Source: Oribacterium parvum ACB1
GTDB taxonomy: Bacteria > Bacillota > Clostridia > Lachnospirales > Lachnospiraceae
Assembly (NCBI RefSeq): GCF_000238055.2
Contig: NZ_KE148312.1
Span: 315,061-379,060 of the forward strand
Reading direction: 5' to 3'
Length of the DNA: 64,000 nucleotides
Both the position numbers and the translations under genes were made by a program. Shown here one piece after another: positions 17,040 to 25,648 of this stretch (its first letter is position 1; every line of letters begins with the position of its first letter). The notes under the pieces were generated by a model that saw only the letters and a list, made by a program, of their open reading frames with translations, was not told where the DNA came from and made no database searches.

Positions 17040-17505
17040 ATGGAATTATGGGAGCAGATCAATAATAATACGGAACTTCATACTATGCTTATGCGAGAGT
17101 GTGACATTTGCTTTTACAAGCAGCTTCAGGAAATCCAGTTTATGGAGAATAATGAAAACTATTCTATGCAAGCTAAGGCATTTGCACATGATGCAAGTGG
17201 CGGAGAATTTGTGTTGTTAGAGGATGAAAGTATTGGCTTTATCAGTAGTGAAGGAGAGGTGGGATAAGATTCGGGGGGCGTTAGCGGAAGAACTGTCACT
17301 TCCGTTTCATCCTGAGCATTTGCAGGATGTGGCAATGCAGTTTTATAAAGCAGCGATAAGAGAGCCTTTATTTTTCTGCAAATATATGGACGGTACGGAG
17401 GAATATACTTGTGATTCTCTGCTTTCCGACACGGTAGGGATGTGGGTGAAAGAACTTAGCGGAATGACGAAAGAGGAGATGGAAAACAATCATGAGCATC
17501 TATAA
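17040..17505 (+). pseudogene. Frameshifted hypothetical gene
   Basis: The first frame (17040-17267) starts well, behind GGAGGAG: MELWEQINNNTELHTMLM, later FAHDASGGEFVLLEDESIGFISSEGEVG, then TAA. An overlapping frame continues from about 17265 as IRGALAEELSLPFHPEHLQDV and YTCDSLLSDTVGMWVKEL to 17505. The two parts look like one protein of about 150 residues broken by a small indel near 17265. The GGEFVLLEDESIGFISSEGE portion resembles SUKH-like immunity proteins, but this is not certain. Confidence 0.55.
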
Positions 17506-18304
17506 TTGGATACAGAAAGTGTTCTTTGAGATTTATGAAGAATGGCACATGAAAGACCCCAATTACGATAGAAATGGATTTCATATCATCGGAATTGACA
17601 ATTCTCTAAAAGCAATGCATGACGGATATACTACTTATGCAGAGATAAGCCCCTCCCATGCCATAAAGGGCTGTACGTCTATGAAAGCGGTAGTCGGGAA
17701 AAGCAAAGAGCTTGTAAATTTATATTTGAAAATAGAGGATAAAAAATATCTAATTTCCGACTTAAGCTACAGCGATGCCGTAAAGATTATGAGGGCATTT
17801 GTAAAAAAGGAAGTTCTTCCCGATGAAAGGACTTATACGGAAGTGATAGGAAATGATGATGCAATCGTAAAATCCGCATTTGAAGAATTAACAAAGCTCC
17901 TGCTGGCAGATCCCCAAACGGCGAAGCGATTCTTAAAAAAACACAAGCATGAAAGTATGGAAGATATGGATCATGCCTGGGAAGAGCTTTTTTTCGCATT
18001 AGAGCGGAAAGGAAAGCTTATAGAACTGGATTGGAAAGCAAGGAAAGATAGCTTTATTCCTGCTGTGCGTAAATTAAGTGCCGGCCTAAATCTTGAGATG
18101 GATGAGAAAATACTGAATGATGAAGAGGATATTCCCAGGTGGGGAAAGATTCTGAATGCCCAGTGGACAGAGTATGTTTTGTCTGCCATGGATATAGGAA
18201 GTGACAGCTATGCGATGATGGTTCTCAGTAAGGAAGACTTTGCAAAAGCAAGGGAACTGGTGAAAGTGTTCTTGCATAGAATAGCGGTGATTGAAGAGAT
18301 GTGA
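17492..18304 (+). CDS. Hypothetical protein with DUF6630-like C-terminal part
   Basis: Soluble protein of 270 aa. The C-terminal 120 residues (WEELFFALERKGKLIELDWK, then EEDIPRWGKILNAQWTEYVLSAMDIGSDSYAMMVLSKEDF) look like the DUF6630 family, whose role is unknown. The N-terminal half (MSIYNWIQKVFFEIYEEW) is not recognised. Its start overlaps the end of the broken gene before it. Confidence 0.6.
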   Translation: MSIYNWIQKVFFEIYEEWHMKDPNYDRNGFHIIGIDNSLKAMHDGYTTYAEISPSHAIKGCTSMKAVVGKSKELVNLYLKIEDKKYLISDLSYSDAVKIMRAFVKKEVLPDERTYTEVIGNDDAIVKSAFEELTKLLLADPQTAKRFLKKHKHESMEDMDHAWEELFFALERKGKLIELDWKARKDSFIPAVRKLSAGLNLEMDEKILNDEEDIPRWGKILNAQWTEYVLSAMDIGSDSYAMMVLSKEDFAKARELVKVFLHRIAVIEEM

Positions 18305-18398
18305 GAAGATTTTATAGTTATATTCCAAGGAAACAATCGAGGCATGGTATAATTACTTCTCATCCGAAAAGTTTGAATGTTTAAGGAGAAAAACGCTA

Positions 18399-18608
18399 AT
18401 GATTAACGAAATAATTTTCATGGAAATTAGATTATTAGGAGAGTTCTGCCAAAAGTATAGAATGAGTCGGGCGGCTGCCAATGATCTTTTTTCAAAACAT
18501 AAAATCTGGCAATATATAGAGTCGTGTTATGACACTTTTCATATTAATGGTGATGAGCACAATTTAGAGGATATCAGTAATGTTTTAAAGACGAAGGGAG
18601 CGATTTAG
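18399..18608 (+). CDS. DUF3791 family protein
   Basis: Small protein of 69 aa: an N-terminal helix-turn-helix-like part (LLGEFCQKYRMSRAAANDLFSKHKIWQYIESCYDTFH) and NGDEHNLEDISNVLKTKG. This fits DUF3791, which is usually encoded directly before a DUF3990 protein in Firmicutes in a toxin-antitoxin-like pairing. Here the DUF3990 gene has been reduced to a short stub. The ATG follows AAGGAG. Confidence 0.7.
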   Translation: MINEIIFMEIRLLGEFCQKYRMSRAAANDLFSKHKIWQYIESCYDTFHINGDEHNLEDISNVLKTKGAI

Positions 18609-18661
18609 TGAAACTAAAAGATGGAATGCGCCTACCACGGAAAGAGCAATTGGCTGTTTGA
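18608..18661 (+). pseudogene. Stub of a DUF3990 gene
   Basis: A GTG overlapping the DUF3791 stop (TAGTG) opens 17 codons, MKLKDGMRLPRKEQLAV. DUF3990 proteins normally start in this position with a similar head and then a YHGS motif. The body of about 450 bp seems to have been lost by deletion. This interpretation rests on gene order and the short N-terminal match. Confidence 0.4.
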
Positions 18662-18682
18662 AATTTCAGGAGGCAAGAAAAT

Positions 18683-18907
18683 ATGTCATTTGAAAAAATG
18701 AATGCATGTGCAGACATGATACTTACAGATGCTATTTGTGATATGGCTGAAGAAGAAAATATCTCCATTGAAGAGTCGAGAAATAGACTTTTGAGTTCTA
18801 ATGCATGCAAATGTCTTTATGATTTTGATTCCGAACTGTGGAAAGAAGGACCTGATTATTTTTTGGACTACTATAGAAGGTCTGAGAAAAATCTGAGGTG
18901 TAAATAG
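18683..18907 (+). CDS. Small acidic protein, third gene of the DUF3791/DUF3990 locus
   Basis: Protein of 74 aa with MSFEKMNACADMILTDAICD, then EEENISIEESRNRLLSSNACKCLYDFDSELWKEGPDYFLDYY. The LYDFDSxLWxEGPDYF ending resembles small proteins that accompany DUF3990 genes. The ATG follows GGAGG. No domain with known activity. Confidence 0.6.
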   Translation: MSFEKMNACADMILTDAICDMAEEENISIEESRNRLLSSNACKCLYDFDSELWKEGPDYFLDYYRRSEKNLRCK

Positions 18908-18909
18908 AC

Positions 18910-19321
18910 ATGGAAAGGCTAAACAGCATCATTCAAAAAATGGAAGCCTGCATTCAAGATAATGACGATCTTGAAACCGTGATGATGGACTGCATGGAAG
19001 AAATTGAAGAAAACTATAATCAATTAGACTCCGTACAGCCCTTGCTCCATCTGATGGAAAGGCATCCTTTGACAGACTTTGGAAGTCCCGGACCAATCGT
19101 CCATTTTGTGGAGAGATTTTATAAAAAAAGGATATGAAGAAGAACTTCTTCTGTCCTTAAAAAAAATGCCTACTTTACATACGGTATGGATGCTAAATCG
19201 TCTTATCAATGGAACAGATCAAGCGGAAGTCTATTTAGATATTCTGAAGGGAATTTCTGAAAATGCATCCTGCGATAAGGAAATCAGAGAAGAGGCATTG
19301 CACTTCTTGTCGATTCACTAA
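18910..19321 (+). pseudogene. Immunity-like gene with a frameshift in an A7 run
   Basis: The first frame (18910-19137) reads MERLNSIIQKMEACIQDNDD to HPLTDFGSPGPIVHFVERFYKK and then hits TGA. The downstream frame continues GYEEELLLSLKKMPTLHTVWMLNRLING to a stop at 19321. Removing one A from the run of seven at 19123-19129 restores one protein of about 136 aa. The composite resembles small immunity proteins of polymorphic toxin systems, with the conserved-looking FGSPGPIVHFxExFYKKGYE and TxHTVWMLNRLIN. It may be a pseudogene, transcriptional slippage or a homopolymer sequencing error. Confidence 0.65.
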
Positions 19322-19437
19322 AGCACAATAGTTCAAAGTTTGCTTTTTATAATGCTTGATTTATAACAATAAAAGAAAACTTGAAATCTAAAGAATCTAA
19401 AGAATTTAAGTAAGATAAAGAGCGAAAGGAAGAAAAT

Positions 19438-19512
19438 ATGAACTTGGCAAAAATTTCAGCAAACGGTCAGATTACAGTGCCTGTAGAAGTGCGTTATGGA
19501 AGAAAGGTATAA
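19438..19512 (+). pseudogene. Truncated AbrB/MazE-type antitoxin
   Basis: Frame of 24 codons, MNLAKISANGQITVPVEVRY, then GRKV and TAA. The opening ISANGQITVPVEVR is the strand-turn-strand of the AbrB/MazE/SpoVT DNA-binding fold. The rest of the domain is missing and the stop overlaps the next ATG. It is a remnant of an antitoxin-type gene; no toxin partner remains beside it. Confidence 0.65.
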
Positions 19513-20293
19513 TGAATAATAAGTCGATAATGAAAGCATTTTTATTTCCAACATTGCTTCATATAACAGCAGTTGCAGTACTGGTTGGAATTCTAAAAGA
19601 AAAAGGATATGGATTAGGCTACCATTCTTTCTGGGGATGGTTTTTATTATCACTGGAGGTGTGTCGTCTGCCTTTTGGGGCGCATTTTATCAAATTAAAT
19701 ACAATGGGAAAAAGCCTTTGCGTATAATAAAGGATTTTTTCAAGATAAAGCAGCCATTTAAAATCTATGCAATGGCAATTGTGTTTTTAATTATAGACTT
19801 TTGTTCTGTGGCAATAAGTAAGGGATTCCAAATTGAAAATGTATGGATTCCGATAGCTCTATTCTTTAAGGCCATTCTATTTGGGGGAATAGAAGAAATA
19901 GGATGGAGATATTCTTTCCAGCCCTGTCTAGAGAAAAAGCTTTCCTATATCGTTGCGACGATGATGACCTTTGTGTGCTGGGGAGTATGGCATTTTTTGT
20001 TTTTTTGTATTGATGGTAGCATTGTAACGGTTGATGTTCTTAATTTCTCGTTGGGACTATTCACAAACTGTTTCATACTATCGGCATTATTTGCCTATTC
20101 AAATAGTTTATGGATATGTGTAATGACACATGCACTAATGAATACATTATCTCAAATTACTTTTCATGATAATGTAATTATAGGGAATGCATCCAAAGTA
20201 ATATGTATAGTTGCTGCTATTTTGTTAGTTCATGCGACAAAGAAGGCAAAAAGTAGCTTAATGAAAGCTGACAATGCCTCTACAGTAGGCTGA
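19512..20293 (+). pseudogene. Frameshifted CPBP family intramembrane protease
   Basis: The start frame (MNNKSIMKAFLFPTLLHITA to YGLGYHSF) loses register near 19635, in a GGGG run. The second frame carries the rest of a CPBP protein: MVFIITGGVSSAFWGAFYQI, catalytic EEIGWRYSFQP, FVCWGVWHFLFF and MTHALMNTLSQI. The motif EExxxR and the two histidine motifs are intact, so the break is probably recent. An internal restart could give a 218-aa product from 19637. Confidence 0.65.
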
Positions 20294-20415
20294 GCGGTCC
20301 TGCTGCCAAAAGTTCAGCGATTTGATAGGGACTATATCAAGAGCAAGGATGCGAGAATCAACGCATTATTGTAAAAAATACAGATTACATTGAAAGCGAG
20401 GTGAAGCGAGTGTTA

Positions 20416-21414
20416 ATGAATTCGTCGGAGTATATCTCCATTGTTGAGAAGATAAAGAGTGAAATTACGAGTGCGCAGTATCGGGCAGCTGTTCATGTAA
20501 ACGCAGATATGTTGCTCCTATATTATGACATCGGTTGTGTCATTAATGAGCACAAAACTTGGGGAAACAAATTCATTGATAACCTTGCGTCCGATATTCG
20601 TATGGCGTTCCCGGAAAGCAAAGGTTACTCTGTTCGCAATCTAAAGTATATGGCAAAATTTGCTGCTCGTTTTTCAGATAGAGAATTTGTGCAAGAGGCA
20701 CTTGCACAAATAACTTGGTATCATCATATTGCCTTGATGGATAAACTGAAGAGTGTAGATGAACATATATGGTATACGAAAGAAGTGACAAAGAATGGCT
20801 GGTCTCGCAATGTGCTGGTGCATCAAATCGAAAGCGGACTATATCAGCGTCAGGTGTTGGTTGATAAGGTTTCTAATTTTGAAAGTCGCTTGCCGTCACC
20901 GCAAAGTGAGTTGGCAGCGCAGACCATGAAAGACCCGTATGTGTTCGACTTTATCCCATTCCGTGAGGAGATGGTGGAAAGAGATATTGAGCAGGCGCTT
21001 GTTCGCGACGTTACTAAGCTTCTGCTGGAACTTGGAACAGGATTTGCATTTTTAGGCAATCAGTATCATCTTAATGTCGGGGGCGATGATTTTTATATTG
21101 ATCTATTGTTTTATAATTTGAACTTGCGGTGTTATGTAGTTATCGAGTTGAAAGCAGGAGATTTCAAACCGGAATATGCTGGTCAGCTGAACTTTTACCT
21201 ATCTGCAGTAGATGGAATCCTAAAGAAAGAGGAAGACAATCCGTCCATCGGTTTACTGCTCTGCAAAAGCAAGAATAATTTGATTGCAGAATATTCTCTA
21301 AAGGACATTTCAAAGCCGATTGGTGTGAGTGAGTATAAAGTTACGAGCAGTCTTCCGAATGCCCTGGAAGAGCAGCTGCCGTCTGTTGAAGATATTCTAA
21401 AGAGAATTAAGTAA
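20416..21414 (+). CDS. DUF1016/YhcG-family PD-(D/E)xK nuclease
   Basis: Protein of about 332 aa. The N-terminal domain (MNSSEYISIVEKIKSEITSA, then YDIGCVINEHKTWG, FPESKGYSVRNLKYMAKFA and ITWYHHIALMDK) is the DUF1016 N-terminal domain. The C-terminal half is the PD-(D/E)xK nuclease fold: FLGNQYHLNVGGDDFYIDLLFYNLNLRCYVVIELKAGDFKPEYAGQL, with D (FYIDLLFY) and ExK (VIELKAG). YhcG-like proteins are often found in restriction-modification and defence loci. Starts at GTG 20401, GTG 20410 and ATG 20416 are all possible; I used the ATG, eleven bases after AGGTGA. Confidence 0.87.
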   Translation: MNSSEYISIVEKIKSEITSAQYRAAVHVNADMLLLYYDIGCVINEHKTWGNKFIDNLASDIRMAFPESKGYSVRNLKYMAKFAARFSDREFVQEALAQITWYHHIALMDKLKSVDEHIWYTKEVTKNGWSRNVLVHQIESGLYQRQVLVDKVSNFESRLPSPQSELAAQTMKDPYVFDFIPFREEMVERDIEQALVRDVTKLLLELGTGFAFLGNQYHLNVGGDDFYIDLLFYNLNLRCYVVIELKAGDFKPEYAGQLNFYLSAVDGILKKEEDNPSIGLLLCKSKNNLIAEYSLKDISKPIGVSEYKVTSSLPNALEEQLPSVEDILKRIK

Positions 21415-21708
21415 ATTGTGTCTTGGGAACAAAAGGGTATTTTTCTGTGAGTTCATTATCCAGTTCCATCATGTGAAGAAGCTGGCTGGATGAACCGGAA
21501 GGCTGGCTGATTTGTGACATTTAGTGTATTGTATAGATGATATTTACTATTTATGGGAATATCGTTTTACTCAGTGCTCAGTAGTAGAAAAAAGCTTTTA
21601 TCTATCTGAGAGTTTTTGTGTTTCACTTAACAATTTTATTCGCTGGATAAAATATATTTCATCAGTCATTAGAGTATATTTGTAATCATATCATAAGGAG
21701 TTACTATT

Positions 21709-21822
21709 ATTGGATTATGGAGAAATAACATCACTTTAATAATTATCAGTATTATATTCTTTTTTATTACATTTTTTGCTATGAAACGATCTATCTCCAA
21801 ATCTTTAGAATCCTATGCTTAA
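21709..21822 (+). CDS. Possible small membrane peptide with ATT start
   Basis: In the 430-bp space after the YhcG gene, an AAGGAG site at 21695 is followed eight bases later by ATT (21709), opening 37 codons: IGLWRNNITLIIISIIFFFI, TFFAMKRSISKSLESYA. This is one strong membrane helix with a basic tail, a shape seen in type I toxins and other small membrane proteins. ATT is a rare start codon, so the call is tentative. The rest of the space shows no convincing gene on the plus strand. Confidence 0.3.
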   Translation: MGLWRNNITLIIISIIFFFITFFAMKRSISKSLESYA

Positions 21823-21844
21823 GAATTGAAAGGAATGCGAGAAA

Positions 21845-23233
21845 ATGTCACATAAGGCATATAGTTCACATAACTATATTTGTGAGCCAAATAATATTGA
21901 TGTTTATTTTGAGTATAATCATTCAGTGATTTTTAACACTAGCGAGAAGACAAGACTTAATGGTTCAAGGTGTAAGGAATTATTAGTGATTACTGAGTGT
22001 GAATTGGAGGAATACAATGGAGTATTTGAAATCAATAGGTATAGTAGAGAGGATAATTTAGTTGTACAAGGAATTATTTCCTTTTTTACTGGTTCTCCAC
22101 TGACTGTTTATCATGTTCATAGTAGCGCCACTTCTGTTAAGTCAATAAAATACGAAAAACAAAAGTTTCATTTAAAAGTTAATGGTATTGATTATTCAGA
22201 AGATTTAATAACAATGTTACATAAATTAAATCAAGAACCCGAATTAATTAGTACTTTGCTCGATAGGTGGAGAAAAGCACTTTATTTGAAGGAAGAAAGT
22301 TGCGATGCTGATTTGTATTATGATGAAGCGATAATTAGTTTTTTTCATATATTTGAGTTAATGGGAGAGTGTGTTGCTACTGAATTGAAAGGTAAACTTG
22401 AAGCAAATATTGAAAGTATGTTATATCAACATTTTAACTTTTATTACTTTTCAGGGACAAAGAGAAAGCAAATGGTTGAACAGAATAAAAAAGCGGTTAA
22501 CAGACTTTTGATAGGTGATGCTCTTAATTTATCAATTAAAGTTAAATATTTTCTGGAACAATATGAGCTATTAGATGATAATGTGGATTTTTTTATAGAT
22601 AATATGATTAAAGTGAGAAATGAAATAGCACATGGAAGGATTACATACAAAAAAGAATTTTTGTGGCCGTTATCACCTTTTTTTAATCTAGCAAAAAACT
22701 TTTACGAAAATATTGAAACTCTTGTATTTTTGTCAGCAGAAATGATTTCTCGATATATTGGAATAAGCTGTTGGGAAAAAGAATGGAATGAAATAAAAAA
22801 TTTTTTAAGTCCACCAAATCATGTAATAGCAAAGTTTTTAAACGGAAAAATAGAGATAGAAAATTTTAACTATGATATGCTGATTTCAGATAATAAATAT
22901 AATATTACTTGGAGGACGTTATTTACTTATTATGTAAATAAACCTCAAAAAAACACAAGAGAATGTATGGAAGCAGTGACAAAAGATGCATTTTTGAATA
23001 CATTAATTAGCGAAGAAAATGGACCAGACCTTTTTAATATATCAATTATTTTTTCTGACTCAGAAGATTCTGATATAAAACATAAAGCTATCGAAAATAT
23101 TAAAAGTATAATTTTAAATCATTGGTATGGTTGGTCGAACTTTAAAGATGCATATTCGTATTTGGAGTATTATTCTGTGAAAGTAATCTGGTACGAAGAA
23201 TTTTTACTAAACAAAGAGTATCTTGAAATATAA
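21845..23233 (+). CDS. Large hypothetical protein with HEPN-type motif
   Basis: AT-rich gene for a soluble 462-aa protein. Near residues 255-262 it has IKVRNEIAHGRI, which fits the RxxxxH ribonuclease motif of HEPN domains (R-NEIA-H) and sits in a helical region (LLIGDALNLSIKVKYFLEQYELLDDNVDFFIDNMIK) as HEPN proteins do. The N-terminal part is rich in beta-strand-like segments (FEYNHSVIFNTSEKTRLNG). Size and architecture resemble ApeA-like defence proteins, but I cannot name a family. It sits between a YhcG nuclease and the AbiE genes, in keeping with a defence role. Confidence 0.6.
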   Translation: MSHKAYSSHNYICEPNNIDVYFEYNHSVIFNTSEKTRLNGSRCKELLVITECELEEYNGVFEINRYSREDNLVVQGIISFFTGSPLTVYHVHSSATSVKSIKYEKQKFHLKVNGIDYSEDLITMLHKLNQEPELISTLLDRWRKALYLKEESCDADLYYDEAIISFFHIFELMGECVATELKGKLEANIESMLYQHFNFYYFSGTKRKQMVEQNKKAVNRLLIGDALNLSIKVKYFLEQYELLDDNVDFFIDNMIKVRNEIAHGRITYKKEFLWPLSPFFNLAKNFYENIETLVFLSAEMISRYIGISCWEKEWNEIKNFLSPPNHVIAKFLNGKIEIENFNYDMLISDNKYNITWRTLFTYYVNKPQKNTRECMEAVTKDAFLNTLISEENGPDLFNISIIFSDSEDSDIKHKAIENIKSIILNHWYGWSNFKDAYSYLEYYSVKVIWYEEFLLNKEYLEI

Positions 23234-23319
23234 CAATGTAAACAAAGAGTAGTCATCTTATACTAGATCATTCTCATTTTCAAATAGCGCATCCAGCAGT
23301 AAACTTGTGGAGGAAAAAC

Positions 23320-23733
23320 ATGAAAAAGTATATGGGAATCGCTTTAGCTTTTATTTTTATATTTGCCTTAACAGCTTGCGGAGCGAAGAAGGAAATCAGC
23401 CTGCCGGAGGCAAAGGAAATAACAGAAATGGAAATTACGGAAAATCCTTCCGGAAATACTGTGAAAATCACGGATCAGGATGAAATAGCTAAAATCGTGA
23501 AGGACATCAAAGAAAATACTAAAGATACAGGAGGGGAAAGTTATCATGAATCGCCTGCAAACATTAAAAATTTTCTGGCTGTTAGCTTTTATTATAACAA
23601 TACGGAAGGGAACTGGGGAGTCGTTTATCTATATGAAAATAGAAATAAGACCTATGCTGAACAACCCTATTCAGGGATTTGGAAAATTAAAAAAGAAGTA
23701 TTTAAAGAGATTAGCGGTAAATTAAAGCAATAA
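23320..23733 (+). CDS. Small lipoprotein, DUF5301-like
   Basis: Secreted lipoprotein of 137 aa. The signal peptide MKKYMGIALAFIFIFALTAC ends in the lipobox LTAC, where the cysteine would be lipidated. The mature part contains ISLPEAKEITEMEIT and IVKDIKENTKDTGGESYHE, ending IWKIKKEVFKEI, which fits the DUF5301 family. I used the ATG at 23320, behind GTGGAGG, not the upstream TTG-initiated extension. Function unknown. Confidence 0.75.
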   Translation: MKKYMGIALAFIFIFALTACGAKKEISLPEAKEITEMEITENPSGNTVKITDQDEIAKIVKDIKENTKDTGGESYHESPANIKNFLAVSFYYNNTEGNWGVVYLYENRNKTYAEQPYSGIWKIKKEVFKEISGKLKQ

Positions 23734-23843
23734 AGGGACAATGTAAAAGGATTTTGACACACGCTATAAGTGATGTAAAAGCCATTTGCTGGACGACAGG
23801 GGGCATTTTCCCTACAATAAAAATGCTAGGGAGGTGCAGTAGC

Positions 23844-24227
23844 ATGGAGCATAATATTAGAAACAAAATCATTATCATACTCTCATATCTTCTGATTTGG
23901 GCACTTGCCATGATTGTATTTTGGTTTTTTACAAGTGGAAGTGATGCTATGAGCTACAGCTTGATGTACCTTTGGATTATTCTACCGGTAACAACATTTG
24001 TTGAGTCCGTGCTGATTGGGAAAAATGACTTTTTTGGAAAAGGAAAATGGGGATTTACCCTTTTCTTTGGCCTAATGTATATGCTTGCTGAATATGGCAC
24101 ATTTAAAATGGCAAACAACATTGCCGTTAACAAGATAAATGCCCCGGATTTCGGAATGATTGTAGCCGGAGTGATAATCTCTGCAATCGGTATCTTGCTG
24201 GGTTCGTTGTGGAAGAAAAAACACTAA
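23844..24227 (+). CDS. Hypothetical membrane protein, four helices
   Basis: Protein of 127 aa with four predicted membrane segments: IIIILSYLLIWALAMIVFWF, LMYLWIILPVTTFVESVLI, WGFTLFFGLMYMLAEYG and FGMIVAGVIISAIGILLGSL. The start at ATG 23844 follows GGGAGGT; longer frames upstream would run through that ribosome site. I do not recognise the family. Confidence 0.65.
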   Translation: MEHNIRNKIIIILSYLLIWALAMIVFWFFTSGSDAMSYSLMYLWIILPVTTFVESVLIGKNDFFGKGKWGFTLFFGLMYMLAEYGTFKMANNIAVNKINAPDFGMIVAGVIISAIGILLGSLWKKKH

Positions 24228-24245
24228 ATTTAAGGAGGTAATTCC

Positions 24246-24791
24246 TTGCGCTATATCCTTTTCCTTCGAGCTGTCAATGTGGGTGGGAAAAATAAAGTTT
24301 CTATGACGGATTTAAAAGCCTTATTGGCTAATGCAGGTTTTGAAAATCTTGATTCCTATATCAACAGCGGCAATCTGTTTTTCAGTAGTGTGGAAAGTCG
24401 TGAGGCTTGTATCTTAAAGATAAGAAAAGTATTAGAAACAAACTACGATTTTTCAATTCCCTTTGCTTTACTTACGAAAGAGGAGTATCTGGAAGAACAA
24501 GCGGCATTACCGGCTTGGTGGGAAGAGGAGTTGGCAAGAAGAGATGTTTTGTTTTATTCCTGTGGTATGGATAAATCCGGAATTCTCCACTTTATAGAGA
24601 ACTCTACATTTTACAATGAGAAAGTATATGTCGGGAAACAGGCAGTATTTTGGGGGAAAATGGATGAGGCGGAATATCTAAAAACCACCTACCATAAAAA
24701 ACTCATGAAGCAGGATTTCTACAAGCAAATTACGATTCGAAACGGAAATACCTTTGATAAGATTGCTGAAATTTTGAGGAGCTCAGAATGA
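24246..24791 (+). CDS. DUF1697 family protein
   Basis: Protein of 181 aa that begins MRYILFLRAVNVGGKNKVSM, the hallmark of DUF1697 (RYxxxLRxxNVGGKNxVxM), followed by LKALLANAGFENLDSYINSGNLFF. Biochemical role unknown; common in Firmicutes as mobile cargo. It starts with TTG at 24246 behind AAGGAGG. The stop overlaps the next ATG. Confidence 0.9.
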   Translation: MRYILFLRAVNVGGKNKVSMTDLKALLANAGFENLDSYINSGNLFFSSVESREACILKIRKVLETNYDFSIPFALLTKEEYLEEQAALPAWWEEELARRDVLFYSCGMDKSGILHFIENSTFYNEKVYVGKQAVFWGKMDEAEYLKTTYHKKLMKQDFYKQITIRNGNTFDKIAEILRSSE

Positions 24792-25648
24792 AAACAATAA
24801 AGCTAATAGGAAAAAACATAGGAGTTATAGTGCTTTCCATACTGGTATTCATAATCGGTGCTATTGTGGAAGGTTTAGTGCAAGAATGTTTTTCCAATCA
24901 GTATTTGCGCCTTGTCATACCGGCTTTTGTAAGGATTGCGGTTACCGTTGCCCTTGCTCGTTTTGTATCGTCGAAGCTACTAAAAATGAGCGCAAAGGAG
25001 CTGGGACTAAAACTCAAAAAGATGGATATTAAGTTGTTCCTTATCTCTATAGCCCTACCACTCACCGTTCTGGCTTTCTATGCGTATATCCTGCCAAGTA
25101 AAGCTTACATTGCAAAACCGGGAAGCTTTTGGATATCTTTGATAAGAGGGATATTTAGTTTTGGGATTACTGCAGGAATCTGTGAGGAGCTGATTTTCAG
25201 GGGCATGATTTTTAGGTATATGCAGAGAACTTTAGGCTTAAAAGCTGCAGTGATACTACCCTCTCTTTTATTTGCCTGTGCCCATATCATGAATATGGAA
25301 AGTTTCAACCTTACGGATCTGGTACTTTTAATCTTGGCCGGTTCATCGGTTGCAGCCATGTTTACTTTATTTGCGTTACAATCAGATTCAATCTATCCGG
25401 GGGCATTTGCGCATGCAGCCTGGAATATCCTTATCATCGGCGGCGTTTTCGGAATAGGGGATACGGTAAATGGTATGGGGAACGATTCCTATCTTATCAT
25501 TCCCATACAGTCTACAAATAAGCTACTAACAGGTGGTAATTTTGGTGTGGAAGCAGCTCTTCCGGCGATTATTGGATATATTACGGTTGCTTTGATGATA
25601 GGGGTTTTAGTAAAGAAGGAATTTAAAAAATGCGCACACAGAATCTAA
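24788..25648 (+). CDS. CPBP family intramembrane metalloprotease
   Basis: Polytopic protein of 286 aa with the CPBP motifs EELIFRGMIFRYMQR (EExxxR), FACAHIMNME and FAHAAWNI. Longer than the other two CPBP proteins in the window and apparently intact. Overlaps the DUF1697 gene by 4 bp, so the two are co-transcribed. The stop codon lies inside a terminator hairpin. Likely role: prenyl-protein protease or peptide-immunity factor, by family only. Confidence 0.87.
   Translation: MKTIKLIGKNIGVIVLSILVFIIGAIVEGLVQECFSNQYLRLVIPAFVRIAVTVALARFVSSKLLKMSAKELGLKLKKMDIKLFLISIALPLTVLAFYAYILPSKAYIAKPGSFWISLIRGIFSFGITAGICEELIFRGMIFRYMQRTLGLKAAVILPSLLFACAHIMNMESFNLTDLVLLILAGSSVAAMFTLFALQSDSIYPGAFAHAAWNILIIGGVFGIGDTVNGMGNDSYLIIPIQSTNKLLTGGNFGVEAALPAIIGYITVALMIGVLVKKEFKKCAHRI

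Noticed and set aside
20294..20374. Orphan C-terminal frame before the YhcG gene
   Set aside because: Ends DRDYIKSKDARINALL and lacks a start. It might be left from a restriction-modification gene, but I could not identify it.
21420..21525. Minus-strand peptide-like stretch (GSSSQLLHMMELDNELTEKYPF)
   Set aside because: Looks like the tail of a real protein but has no start, no recognisable family and only about 35 codons, so it is not listed as a feature.
23754..23843. N-terminal extension of the four-helix membrane protein
   Set aside because: It reads through a GGGAGGT ribosome site and adds residues unlike a membrane protein start.
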